Under the pieces are notes generated by a model, which saw only the letters and a program-made list of their open reading frames with translations, searched no databases and was not told the DNA's origin. Shown one piece after another: positions 1 to 7,894 of a stretch of DNA of 64,000 bases; the first letter of the stretch is position 1, and the number at the start of each line of letters is the position of its first letter. The position numbers and the translations under genes were made by a program. This DNA is from UBA668 sp039796575. GTDB taxonomy: Bacteria; Actinomycetota; Acidimicrobiia; Acidimicrobiales; Ilumatobacteraceae. Where the stretch lies: assembly GCA_039796575.1 (NCBI GenBank), contig JBDKJP010000017.1:49307-113306 (forward strand), written 5' to 3'.

Positions 1-1
1 C

Positions 2-175
2 GCCTACGACCTGTTGGCGGAGGAGAAGCTGCTCATCGTGCAGGGCACCGGGTTCAACTGGCCCACGCCCGACCACTTCCGTCTGGTGTTCCTGCCGAAC
101 TCCGACGACCTGCACGAGGCACTCGTGCGCATCGAGCGGTTCCTCGACGGGTACCGCAAACGCCACGCCGTCTGA
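2..175 (+). CDS. Aminotransferase, C-terminal 57 residues (partial)
   Basis: The 3' end of a gene that begins before the window. The last residues include VQGTGFNWPTPDHFRLVFLP followed by a segment ending FLDGYRKRHAV. This resembles the C-terminus of PLP-dependent class I/II aminotransferases of the AlaA (alanine-pyruvate) type, where the Arg of the P-D-H-x-R motif contacts the substrate carboxylate. The PLP lysine lies outside the window, so substrate specificity cannot be judged. The gene converges on the response regulator gene, with only six bases between the two stop codons. Confidence 0.7.
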   Translation, partial: AYDLLAEEKLLIVQGTGFNWPTPDHFRLVFLPNSDDLHEALVRIERFLDGYRKRHAV

Positions 176-181
176 CGGGCG

Positions 182-547
182 TCACTCCACCGAGGCCAGC
201 AATGCCGCCGCGAGCTCGGCCGGGCTCGCTGTCTTCGACACCAGCCCGCTGGCACCCGCGCCGGTGGCCGCGTCGCGGGTGGTGCGGTCGTCGCGTGCAG
301 AGAAGAGCAGCACCCTCGCATCGGGATGCTCGGCACGGAGTTGCTGGCACAGCGCCAGCCCGTCGACGTCGGGCATGTGCACGTCGCACAACGTGACGTC
401 GGGCCGCACGTCGCGCCACAGCGCCGGCACCTCACGGGGTGACGACGAGGTCGCCACCACCTCGGCGATGTTGGTGGCACGCACCCACGAGCTGACGTGG
501 CGGAGGATGGCGGGATGGTCGTCGACCACGAGGACCCGGAGTGTCAC
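182..547 (-). CDS. Receiver-only response regulator
   Basis: A 121-residue protein that is only a CheY-like receiver domain. It has VLVVDDHPAIL at the N-terminus (acidic pair at 9-10), the phosphoacceptor Asp55 in CDVHMPDVDG, the conserved Ser/Thr in LLFSARDD, and Lys in GLVSKTAS. The sequence is closest to the NarL/LuxR receiver family, but the frame stops right after the last helix, so there is no helix-turn-helix output domain. I chose the GTG at 547 because it precedes the first strand directly and lies seven bases from a -10-like hexamer. The gene diverges from a histidine kinase of the matching HisKA_3 class with 21 bp between the starts, so the two are probably partners. It may act by protein contact or as a phosphate sink. 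Confidence 0.85.
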   Translation of the reverse strand: MTLRVLVVDDHPAILRHVSSWVRATNIAEVVATSSSPREVPALWRDVRPDVTLCDVHMPDVDGLALCQQLRAEHPDARVLLFSARDDRTTRDAATGAGASGLVSKTASPAELAAALLASVE

Positions 548-552
548 GGCGC

Positions 553-561
553 GTACTGTAC
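553..561. promoter_or_regulatory. Bidirectional palindromic -10 element for the divergent two-component genes
   Basis: The nonamer GTACTGTAC reads as a -10 hexamer on both strands: TACTGT (554-559) toward the kinase ATG at 569, and TACAGT (560-555) toward the regulator GTG at 547. The gaps to the start codons are 9 and 7 bases. Both transcripts would therefore be leaderless or nearly so. Confidence 0.5.
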
Positions 562-568
562 TGAGCGC

Positions 569-2188
569 ATGACCGAGACCGCGCCCACCGAACGCCCCGT
601 GGCGGAGACGATCGCCTGGCACTCGTCACCCATCTACGTGGTGTGGGACGTCGACGGCACCGTGCGCTCGGCCAGCGAGTCGTACGCCGCCTACTTCGGC
701 ATGCAACTGGGCGACATCATCGGGCAGAAGTGGCCCGACCTCGCGCCCGACGAGCAGGCGCTCGCGTGGCAGCAGCTGCACTTCGCTCTGGCGGCGCTCG
801 AGCGCGAACCGATCGTGGTGATGGACATGCCGGCCACGTCGACCGGCCCCACGAAGTGGTACCGGTGGACCGAATGGGCCATCCACGACGCCGACGGGCG
901 CATCGTGCAGGTGCGTTCCACGGCCGTCGACGTGACCGAGTTGCACGAGGCCCGCGCGGCGCTGGCGAGCGTCATCGATGCGATTGCGGCGGCGCGCACC
1001 GAGGGCCGGCGGGAGATCGTCGATCGCCTCCACCAGGGTGCGGTGCAGCACCTCGTCGCGGCGCGGTGGGCGGTCGAGCAGGGCGACACGGCCGACGCCG
1101 TGTCGATGCTCGACGACGCCCTTGCGGCGGTGCGGTCGTCGATGGACATGCTCGACGCGCCGGTGGCCCACGAGGTGCCCCTTCCCGCCGACGACCCGTT
1201 CTGGCGGCAGATGATCGACACCACCCGGTCGCACGACCTGCCCGAGCACCTGCGGTCCTCCGTGCTCGACGTGCTCGGCTCCGCAGTGGCGGTGGTGTCG
1301 TCGGCGGGCGCGATGTGGCTGGCGCCGAACGCTCGCGGCACGTTGTTCGCCGCCGATGCCGACATCGATCTGGCCACGCTGCTGTCGTCCATTCACACCG
1401 ACGACCGTGACGCGGTCGCCGCAGCGGTGGTGACGGCGGTGCAGGGCCGTGACAACCGGGTGCACTGGCGGTTCCGCCACGCGCTGCACGGGTGGCGGTC
1501 GCTCACGAGCTGGCTGGTGCCGCTGCCGATGATGCCGAACGAGCCGCGGCTCGCGGTGGTGCTCACCCTCGAGATCACGCCCGACGCCGAGGGCCCCGCA
1601 CACGACGTCGTGTCGGTGCAGCTCGCCGAACGCGAACGCCTCGCCCGCGACCTGCACGACGATGCGCTGCAACGCCTCGCCGGGCTGCGGTGGATGCTCA
1701 GCGCCGCCGACCTCGACCCCGAGGTGCTGTGCGAGGTCGACGAGGTGGAGGCCGCCATCCGGGTGCAGCTGCAACAGCTGCATTCCGGCGTCGCCCGCCT
1801 CGGCCTGCGCGACGCGTTGGCGCACCTGGTCGACGAGACCGCCACACCCGTCACGTTCGTCTGGGACGACGCGGCCATTGACGTGCCCGATGACGTGGCA
1901 GAGGTGTTGTGGCGTTCGGCACGCGAAGGCCTGCGCAACGTCGACCGGCACGCCCGGGCGTCCGTCGCCACGCTGGCCGTCGAGGTGGCCGACGACACGA
2001 TCGCCGTGGTGGTCACCGACGACGGCATCGGCGTCGACGCCGGGCACATCGTGCGCGCCCGTCAGCAGGGTCACCTCGGCGTGCCCGCGATGCGGGAGGC
2101 CGCGCTGGCGCTCGGCGGGCAGTTCGAGCTCGCCGCGCGGGAGGGTGGCGGCACCCGGCTGCGCGTGGAGCTCAGCCGGCGATCGTGA
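569..2188 (+). CDS. NarL-type sensor histidine kinase with two DHp-like segments
   Basis: A 539-residue, apparently soluble kinase with no membrane segment. A PAS-like domain (about 20-125) is followed by a first HisKA_3-like helix with IVDRLHQGAVQHL (His155). A second PAS-like region (about 230-335) leads to a canonical HisKA_3 motif ERLARDLHDDALQRL (His363). The HATPase domain has the N box around REGLRNVDRHA (Asn457) and a G box DDGIGVD (484-490). The ATG at 569 is taken as the start because upstream codons run into the divergent promoter and the regulator gene. The paired regulator lacks an output domain. The last 17 bases overlap, tail to tail, the gene on the other strand. Confidence 0.85.
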   Translation: MTETAPTERPVAETIAWHSSPIYVVWDVDGTVRSASESYAAYFGMQLGDIIGQKWPDLAPDEQALAWQQLHFALAALEREPIVVMDMPATSTGPTKWYRWTEWAIHDADGRIVQVRSTAVDVTELHEARAALASVIDAIAAARTEGRREIVDRLHQGAVQHLVAARWAVEQGDTADAVSMLDDALAAVRSSMDMLDAPVAHEVPLPADDPFWRQMIDTTRSHDLPEHLRSSVLDVLGSAVAVVSSAGAMWLAPNARGTLFAADADIDLATLLSSIHTDDRDAVAAAVVTAVQGRDNRVHWRFRHALHGWRSLTSWLVPLPMMPNEPRLAVVLTLEITPDAEGPAHDVVSVQLAERERLARDLHDDALQRLAGLRWMLSAADLDPEVLCEVDEVEAAIRVQLQQLHSGVARLGLRDALAHLVDETATPVTFVWDDAAIDVPDDVAEVLWRSAREGLRNVDRHARASVATLAVEVADDTIAVVVTDDGIGVDAGHIVRARQQGHLGVPAMREAALALGGQFELAAREGGGTRLRVELSRRS

Positions 2189-2975
2189 CGCTCTGCACCA
2201 CGGCCACGGTGGCGGGCAGGATGGTCGATGCGCCGGCACCGATCACCACCACACCGGTGGAGTCCTTGGCGATGCAGTCGGCCGTCATCACGCCGCCACC
2301 CACGGTCCACACCACCGACTGCCGGTAGGTGCCGTCGACGGCGCCGCTGGTGTTCGACGCCACCGGCGCCGCAGCGGTGTTGTCGAGCTCGTTGATCACG
2401 CCGTTGCAGAACGCGGCGAGGTCCTCGTCCGACGAGTCGCGCTGGGCCTGCACGGTGCGCACCTCGACCTCCTCGGTCGGCAGCGACACGGCGTACGAAC
2501 GGCCGACCAGACCGGCGGTGCCTTCACCCTCGAGTGGGATCGACTGCTCGAACGGCTGCGAGGGCATCACGAACGTCAACTCGCCCGACTGCACCTGCAC
2601 GCCGGCGGCCACCGGCGTGTACGTGGGGGTGGTGTCGGTGGCGTCGCCCAGCCGCTGGCGCACGAACACGCCGATGCCGACGATGATGCCGAGCGCCACG
2701 ATCAGCGCGCCGACGCGCTGCAGACGACCCTTCGAGAACAGCCGCTCCTTCTTCGCCGGCGGCGGGCCCGTCGGTCGCAGGATGGGCGGCAGTTCGATCA
2801 TCGACGTGTCGCGGATGCCGTCGGCCTTCGGGGCCTTCGGCGGCAGCGCCGGGCCGTCGACGGGGACGGTGGGGTGCAGGGTGGGCGCCGGCATCGAGAC
2901 CGGCGTGGGCGCGAGTCGGGGCACGTCGGCCGGCGCGCCCGTCGGCGGGGGCATCAAGCCGGGTTCGGTGGTCAT
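2172..2975 (-). CDS. Single-pass membrane protein of unknown function
   Basis: A 267-residue protein that I cannot assign to a family. Residues 1-70 are Pro-rich and presumably cytoplasmic. They are followed by a basic stretch (KKERLFSKGR) and one hydrophobic helix, VGALIVALGIIVGIGVFV. The remaining 165 or so residues would then be outside the membrane and contain two cysteines (in AFCNGVI and TADCIAK) that could form a disulfide. The start is the ATG at 2975; longer in-frame extensions are low-complexity and overlap the upstream neighbour's coding sequence. It overlaps the kinase gene convergently at 2172-2188. Confidence 0.7.
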   Translation of the reverse strand: MTTEPGLMPPPTGAPADVPRLAPTPVSMPAPTLHPTVPVDGPALPPKAPKADGIRDTSMIELPPILRPTGPPPAKKERLFSKGRLQRVGALIVALGIIVGIGVFVRQRLGDATDTTPTYTPVAAGVQVQSGELTFVMPSQPFEQSIPLEGEGTAGLVGRSYAVSLPTEEVEVRTVQAQRDSSDEDLAAFCNGVINELDNTAAAPVASNTSGAVDGTYRQSVVWTVGGGVMTADCIAKDSTGVVVIGAGASTILPATVAVVQSVTIAG

Positions 2976-3012
2976 GCTCAATGATCGGCCCGGGCCGACC
3001 CCGACTTGAGGG

Positions 3013-4305
3013 CTACAGGTAGCCGAGCGCCCGTGCCTGGCGGGTGAGCTCGTCGCGGTGATCGGGGTGGGCGACGGCGATGAGGGCGGTGGTGCGCTCG
3101 CGGATGGTCTTCGACCGCAGCTCCGCGACGCCGTACTCGGTGACCACCTTGTCGACGGTGTTCTTCGAGTTGGTGACCACCTCGCCCGCCCCGAGCTGCG
3201 GCACGATGCGGCTGACGGTGCCGTGCGCGGCCGTCGAGTGGAGCACGATGAACCCCTGTCCGCCCTCGGAGTACATCGCTCCTCGAGCGAAGTCGACCTG
3301 GCCGCCCGACGACGAGTAGTAGTGCCCGCCCAGCGTCTCGGACGCGCACTGGCCGAGGAAGTCGACCGACAGGGTGGCGTTGATGGACACGAAGTTGCGC
3401 TCACGGCTCAGCAGGCGCGGATCGTTGACGTACCGGGCGCTCCACAGCTCGATGGCCGTGTTCTCGTGCAGGAAGTCGTACAGCCGCTGCGTGCCGAGCG
3501 CGAACGTGCCGACCACCTTGGTGCGGTTGTGCAGCTTGCGCACACCGTTCACCACGCCGAGCTCGACGAGATCGACCAGGCCGTCGCTGAGCAGTTCGGT
3601 GTGCACGCCGAGGTCGCGGTGGTGGGCGAGGGCGCTCATGATGGCGTTGGGGATGGCGCCGATGCCGGTCTGCAGGCAGGCGCCGTCGGGGATGCGGTCG
3701 GCCACGAACGCGGCGATGGTGTGGTCGTCGGCGTCCATCGCCGGGGGCGGCACCTGGGTGATGGGGTGGTCGTTGCGGATCCAGCCCTCGACCTGGCTGA
3801 CGTGGATCTGGTTGCGGCCGAACGTGCGCGGCATGGCCTCGTTGACCTCGAGGAAGAACCGGGCACGACCGATGAAGCTGCTCGTGTAGTCGGCGCTCAC
3901 CCCGAGGCTGAAGTAGCCGTGCTGGTCGGGCGGCGCGGCGGCGGCGATGACCAGCGGGTCGTGGGTGCGGCGCTGCATGTGGCTGAACACTTCGCTGAAG
4001 TGGTTGGGCACCAGGTCGACGGTGCCCTTCTGGTAGCAGGGCCGCGTGATGTGCGACAGGAAGTAGCTCACGTGGCGCAGGCGGTCGCCGTACTCGGCGT
4101 GCAGGTACGGCCGGTCGCGCAGCGCGTGCATCTGGTGCACGGTGACGCCGTCGATGTTGCCGGCGGCTGCGGCGGCCTCGATGGCGTCGAGCAGCGCGAT
4201 GGGCTCACCGTTGCCGAGCGGCACGATGACATGACCGTGGCTGCGGACGTGCGGGAGCACGGCCTCGACCGACGCAGCGGGCACCAGCACCGAGTCGGGG
4301 CTCAT
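3013..4305 (-). CDS. Acetyl-CoA hydrolase/CoA-transferase family protein
   Basis: A 430-residue member of the Cat2/4-hydroxybutyrate CoA-transferase family, which moves CoA between acyl groups through a glutamyl-CoA intermediate. Visible signatures are LQTGIGAIPNAIM, the probable catalytic Glu in HTELLSDG, and the C-terminal EYGVAELRSKTIRERTTALI followed by AHPDHRDEL. The start is the ATG at 4305, which overlaps the stop of glpK (ATGA), so translation is probably coupled to glpK. The acyl substrate cannot be read from the sequence; acetate, butyrate and hydroxybutyrate types are all possible. Confidence 0.85.
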   Translation of the reverse strand: MSPDSVLVPAASVEAVLPHVRSHGHVIVPLGNGEPIALLDAIEAAAAAGNIDGVTVHQMHALRDRPYLHAEYGDRLRHVSYFLSHITRPCYQKGTVDLVPNHFSEVFSHMQRRTHDPLVIAAAAPPDQHGYFSLGVSADYTSSFIGRARFFLEVNEAMPRTFGRNQIHVSQVEGWIRNDHPITQVPPPAMDADDHTIAAFVADRIPDGACLQTGIGAIPNAIMSALAHHRDLGVHTELLSDGLVDLVELGVVNGVRKLHNRTKVVGTFALGTQRLYDFLHENTAIELWSARYVNDPRLLSRERNFVSINATLSVDFLGQCASETLGGHYYSSSGGQVDFARGAMYSEGGQGFIVLHSTAAHGTVSRIVPQLGAGEVVTNSKNTVDKVVTEYGVAELRSKTIRERTTALIAVAHPDHRDELTRQARALGYL

Positions 4306-5792
4306 GCCTCCACCCACCCGCGCGAGCGCTCGACGGCTCGGAGCCACGCATCGTGGGCGAGGTCGATGAACAGTCGTTCCGGCTCGGGCTCGAACACGGC
4401 CTCCTCCTCCCATTCGGCGGCGATGTCGTCGAGCGACGACCACACGCCCTCGGCGAGACCGGCCAGGAACGCGGCGCCGAGGGCCGTGGTCTCCTGGTCC
4501 TTCGGGCGTCGCACGGTGACACCCAGCTGGTCGGCCTGCAACTGCAACATCTCGTCCATCACCGAGGCGCCACCGTCGACGCGCAGGTCGCGCACCTCGA
4601 CGCCGGCCGCGCCGGTCATCGCCGTGACGGCGTCGCGGGTCTGGTACGCCATCGCCTCGATGACCGCTCGCGCGAGGTGCGCCTTGGTGCTGCCACGCGT
4701 GATGCCGACGATGGTGCCGCGTGCGTATGGATCCCACCACGGGCTGCCGAGCCCGGTGAACGCGGGCACCAGGTACACGCCGCCGCTGTCGGCGACGGAG
4801 AACGCGAGCGGGCCGACCTCCGACGACGACTGGATGACGCCGAGGCCGTCGCGCAACCACTGCACCGCGGCGCCGGTGACGAAGATGGCGCCCTCGAGCG
4901 CGTAGGCGACCGTGCCGTCGGCGAGGGTCCAGGCGACCGTGGTGAGCATGCCGTCGGCGGGCGGGGGACAGGTGCCGCCCACGTTCATCAGCACGAAGCT
5001 GCCCGTGCCGTAGGTGTTCTTCGCCATCCCGGCCTCGAAGCACGCCTGCCCGAACAGCGCCGCCTGCTGGTCGCCGGCGATGCCCGAGATGGGGATGCCG
5101 GCGGGCACGCCACAGCGTTCCGACGTGACGCCGAAGCGACCGCTCGAGGGCTTCACCTCCGGCAGCGCGGCCTTCGGCACGCCGAGCAGCTCGCACATCT
5201 CGTCGCTCCACGTGAGCGAGCGGATGTCGAACAACATCGTGCGGCTGGCGTTGCTGGGGTCGGTGGCCAGCACCTCGCCACCGGTGAGGTTCCACACCAG
5301 CCAGGCGTCGATGGTGCCGATGGCCAGGTCGTCGTCGACCGGGATGTCGCGGTGCTGCAGCAGCCACGCCGCCTTCGTGCCGCTGAAGTACGGGTCGAGC
5401 ACCAGCCCGGTGATCTCACGCACCCGCGGCAGGTGGCCGTCGGCGGCGAGCCGGTCGCACACGCCGGCGGTGCGACGGTCCTGCCACACGATGGCGGTGC
5501 CGTACGGCTGGCCCGTGCGACGGTTCCAGGCGAGCACGGTCTCACGCTGGTTGGTGATGCCGATCGCGGCGGGCGTGCCCACCTGGGCGATGACGTCGAG
5601 CAGGGTGGCCTTGATGGCCTCCCAGATCTCGACGGCGTCGTGCTCGACCCAGCCGTTCTCGGGGAAGTGCTGGGTGAACTCGCGGTAGCTGGCGACCGTG
5701 CGGTGCCCGGCGCCCGGGAACACGGCACGGCTGCGGACACCGGTGGTGCCGGCGTCGATGGCGATCACACACTGCTGCTCGTCGGTCGTCAC
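4302..5792 (-). CDS. glpK: Glycerol kinase
   Basis: A 496-residue FGGY-family kinase, the usual GlpK length, which makes sn-glycerol 3-phosphate from glycerol and ATP. It has the N-terminal phosphate-binding IDAGTTGVRSRAV, ITNQRETVLAWNRRTG, WQDRRTAGVCD, the second ATP-site motif GIAGDQQAALFGQ, and the FGGY-type VDGGASVMDEMLQLQAD. The GTG at 5792 is preferred because IAIDAGTT sits ten residues in and a TAGGTT hexamer ends seven bases before it. The stop overlaps the CoA-transferase start. Confidence 0.95.
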   Translation of the reverse strand: MTTDEQQCVIAIDAGTTGVRSRAVFPGAGHRTVASYREFTQHFPENGWVEHDAVEIWEAIKATLLDVIAQVGTPAAIGITNQRETVLAWNRRTGQPYGTAIVWQDRRTAGVCDRLAADGHLPRVREITGLVLDPYFSGTKAAWLLQHRDIPVDDDLAIGTIDAWLVWNLTGGEVLATDPSNASRTMLFDIRSLTWSDEMCELLGVPKAALPEVKPSSGRFGVTSERCGVPAGIPISGIAGDQQAALFGQACFEAGMAKNTYGTGSFVLMNVGGTCPPPADGMLTTVAWTLADGTVAYALEGAIFVTGAAVQWLRDGLGVIQSSSEVGPLAFSVADSGGVYLVPAFTGLGSPWWDPYARGTIVGITRGSTKAHLARAVIEAMAYQTRDAVTAMTGAAGVEVRDLRVDGGASVMDEMLQLQADQLGVTVRRPKDQETTALGAAFLAGLAEGVWSSLDDIAAEWEEEAVFEPEPERLFIDLAHDAWLRAVERSRGWVEA

Positions 5793-5799
5793 GTGCTGC

Positions 5800-5805
5800 A
5801 ACCTA
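5800..5805 (-). promoter_or_regulatory. -10 hexamer of leaderless glpK
   Basis: TAGGTT on the minus strand, with seven bases to the GTG at 5792. No Shine-Dalgarno sequence is visible. Confidence 0.5.
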
Positions 5806-5818
5806 GTGCGCGTCGGCG

Positions 5819-6151
5819 TCAGCGCTTCTTCTTGCGCGGCTGTTGGCTGGGCCCGGTCGACGTGCGCTTCGTGGGTGCCGGCTTCGCCTTCCCGGTCGGC
5901 GCCACGGTGCGCGGGGGAGCGGCGGCCGCCTCGGCGCGCATCTGCTTGAGCGACTTCTGCGTGTAGCCGAACTTCGCCAGCACGGCACCGAGGCCGACGT
6001 AGAAGAACCCGGCGAAGAAGATGGAGAGGTAGCTGCCGGGGTTGCGGTTGTCGGTGAACGCGAGCGAGATGAACGCCACGCTGACGCCGATCACCGCCCA
6101 CTGCACCAACAGTCGCTTCCACGGGACGGGTCGGGAGGAGTCCCAGGCCAT
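5819..6151 (-). CDS. Small two-helix membrane protein
   Basis: A 110-residue protein of unknown function. Two hydrophobic helices (about 13-31, LLVQWAVIGVSVAFISLAF, and about 43-62, LSIFFAGFFYVGLGAVLAKF) are followed by a charged, Ala/Pro/Lys-rich tail ending KKKR. The ATG at 6151 is preceded by AAGGAG eleven bases upstream. It is divergent from pfkA and lies just upstream of glpK on the same strand, but glpK has its own -10 element. Confidence 0.7.
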   Translation of the reverse strand: MAWDSSRPVPWKRLLVQWAVIGVSVAFISLAFTDNRNPGSYLSIFFAGFFYVGLGAVLAKFGYTQKSLKQMRAEAAAAPPRTVAPTGKAKPAPTKRTSTGPSQQPRKKKR

Positions 6152-6215
6152 TGTCGAATTCGCTCCTTCGTCGGCAACCAGCTCTGCAAACGCTTGCGGA
6201 GCCCGTGGGGACGGG

Positions 6216-6221
6216 TAGATT
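6216..6221 (+). promoter_or_regulatory. -10 hexamer of leaderless pfkA
   Basis: TAGATT lies eight bases before the GTG at 6230. There is no ribosome-binding site in between. Confidence 0.5.
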
Positions 6222-6229
6222 CTCCACAC

Positions 6230-7264
6230 GTGCGTGTCGGCATTCTGACAGGTGGCGGTGATTGCCCGGGCCTCAACGCGGTCATCCGCGCGATCGTCCG
6301 CAAGGGCGAGCTCGTGTACGACGACGAGCTCATCGGGTTCCTCGACGCCTGGGACGGCGTCCGCGAGCGCCGCACGATGAAGCTCGACGTGTCGTCGCTG
6401 CGCGGCATGCTGCCCCGCGGCGGCACGCTGCTCGGTACTCGTCGTGGCAGCCCGTACGACCACCCCGACGGCCTCGCCGAGGTGCAGGCCACGTTCCGCG
6501 ACATGGGGCTCGACGCGCTCATCGTCATCGGCGGCAACGGGTCGCTCAGCGTCGCCGCGAAGCTCTACGACGACCTCGGTCTGCCCATCATCGGCGTGCC
6601 GAAGACCATCGACAACGACGTCGTCGGCACCGACATGACGTTCGGCTTCAACACGGCCGTGCAGATCGCCACCGACGCCATCGACCGCCTCCACACCACG
6701 GCCGAGAGCCACGACCGGGTGATGGTGGTCGAGGTCATGGGCCGCCACAGCGGCTGGATCGCCACACACGCCGGCATCGCCGGTGGTGCCACCGCCATCC
6801 TCATCCCCGAGCAGCCGTTCGACATCGAGGCCGTGTGCGCCCAGCTGCGCCAACGCCACGAGCGCGGCCGGTACGCGTCCATCGTGGTCGTCGCCGAGGG
6901 CGCCGAACCGCAGGCGGGCACCATGGCGGGCCGCGACAAGGTGTACGACCAGTTCGGCCACGTGCGCCTCGGTGGCGTCGCCGAGACCATCGCGCACGCC
7001 ATCGAGGAACGCACCGGGTTCGAGACCCGCATGGTGCTGCTCGGCCACATCCAGCGCGGCGGCACGCCCACCGCGTTCGACCGCGTGCTCTCCACCCGCT
7101 ACGGCGTGGCCGCCATCGACGCCGTGCACACCGATGCCTGGGGGCACATGGTGGCGCTGCGCAACAGCGAGATGCTGCCCATCCCGCTCAGCGAGGCCGT
7201 CGGCCGCACCCGTCCGGTCGACATGCACCTCTACCACGAGGTCGCCGAGGTGTTCTTCGGCTAG
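6230..7264 (+). CDS. pfkA: 6-phosphofructokinase (probably ATP-dependent)
   Basis: A 344-residue group A phosphofructokinase, which makes fructose 1,6-bisphosphate from fructose 6-phosphate. Motifs in order: TGGGDCPGLNAVIR at the N-terminus, IGGNGSLSVA (residues 100-109), PKTIDNDVVGTD with the catalytic Asp near 128, VMGRHSGWIA, and GHIQRGGTPTAFDR. The Gly at 104 is the ATP-type residue (pyrophosphate enzymes have Asp there), and Lys125 is typical of the actinobacterial mixed-substrate clade. Asn103 replaces the usual acidic metal-site residue. The GTG start gives the standard MRVGILTGGGD-type N-terminus and fits the leaderless promoter. Confidence 0.95.
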   Translation: MRVGILTGGGDCPGLNAVIRAIVRKGELVYDDELIGFLDAWDGVRERRTMKLDVSSLRGMLPRGGTLLGTRRGSPYDHPDGLAEVQATFRDMGLDALIVIGGNGSLSVAAKLYDDLGLPIIGVPKTIDNDVVGTDMTFGFNTAVQIATDAIDRLHTTAESHDRVMVVEVMGRHSGWIATHAGIAGGATAILIPEQPFDIEAVCAQLRQRHERGRYASIVVVAEGAEPQAGTMAGRDKVYDQFGHVRLGGVAETIAHAIEERTGFETRMVLLGHIQRGGTPTAFDRVLSTRYGVAAIDAVHTDAWGHMVALRNSEMLPIPLSEAVGRTRPVDMHLYHEVAEVFFG

Positions 7265-7282
7265 ACCCTCCGCGCCGGTGGC

Positions 7283-7894
7283 TCACGGGCCGTCGGGTGT
7301 GGGGATGGCCGGGTAGTCGGGCTGCGCGGTGGCCACGCGGCCCGGGTAGTCGTACACGGTGAGCGGCTCGCTGGTGAGCGTGCCGTCGCCGACCGGCCAC
7401 AACTGCGGCGCACCGTCGACGAGGATGCGCACCTGGCGAACGCCGTCGAGCTCGGCCGACGTGAACACCAGCTGCGCGAGCGCGTCGATGAGGTCGTCGC
7501 CCGACGCCTCCTGCAGCTCCGTCGAGAGGTCGATGCGCAACGTGCCGGCCTGCAGCCCGACCGAGTTCAGCTCGGTGCCCGCAGGGATGGCCGAACGGAA
7601 CTGCTGCTCGAGCTCGGCCGAGTTCGCGCCGGCGAGCAACGCCTCGATGAGCTCGGTGGGGCTGCCGGCGGTGCGGGCCACCGGCTCGAGCAGCGGCACC
7701 TCGCCCGACAGCGCCGGGCCGACGAGGTAGATGCGCTCGGTGCCCGATGCTGCGCCACCGGCGTTGCCGTTGGTGGTGCCGAGCGGGCCTCGTTGCGCAT
7801 CGGCGATGTCGCGGGGCGACTCGTCGGTCTGCACCCCGCACGCGCTGAGCACCGCGACACCGAACAGCAGCGCCAGGCAACGACGACGGTTCAC
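7283..7894 (-). CDS. GerMN-domain lipoprotein (LpqB-like position)
   Basis: A 203-residue lipoprotein. A signal peptide MNRRRCLALLFGVAVLSAC ends in a lipobox with Cys19. The body matches the GerMN domain, with SPTELIEALLAG, LRIDLSTELQEASGDDLIDA and QVRILVDGAPQLWPVGDG. It follows mtrB with an ATGA overlap, the position held by lpqB in other actinobacteria. LpqB proteins are much longer because they carry a C-terminal beta-propeller, which is absent here. By analogy it may modulate MtrB from outside the membrane (inference). Confidence 0.85.
   Translation of the reverse strand: MNRRRCLALLFGVAVLSACGVQTDESPRDIADAQRGPLGTTNGNAGGAASGTERIYLVGPALSGEVPLLEPVARTAGSPTELIEALLAGANSAELEQQFRSAIPAGTELNSVGLQAGTLRIDLSTELQEASGDDLIDALAQLVFTSAELDGVRQVRILVDGAPQLWPVGDGTLTSEPLTVYDYPGRVATAQPDYPAIPTPDGP

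Noticed and set aside
626..2239. Reverse-strand open frame of 537 codons opposite the histidine kinase
   Set aside because: It is rich in His, Arg and Gly with no domain signature. The plus-strand frame has clear kinase motifs. High GC content makes such shadow frames common.
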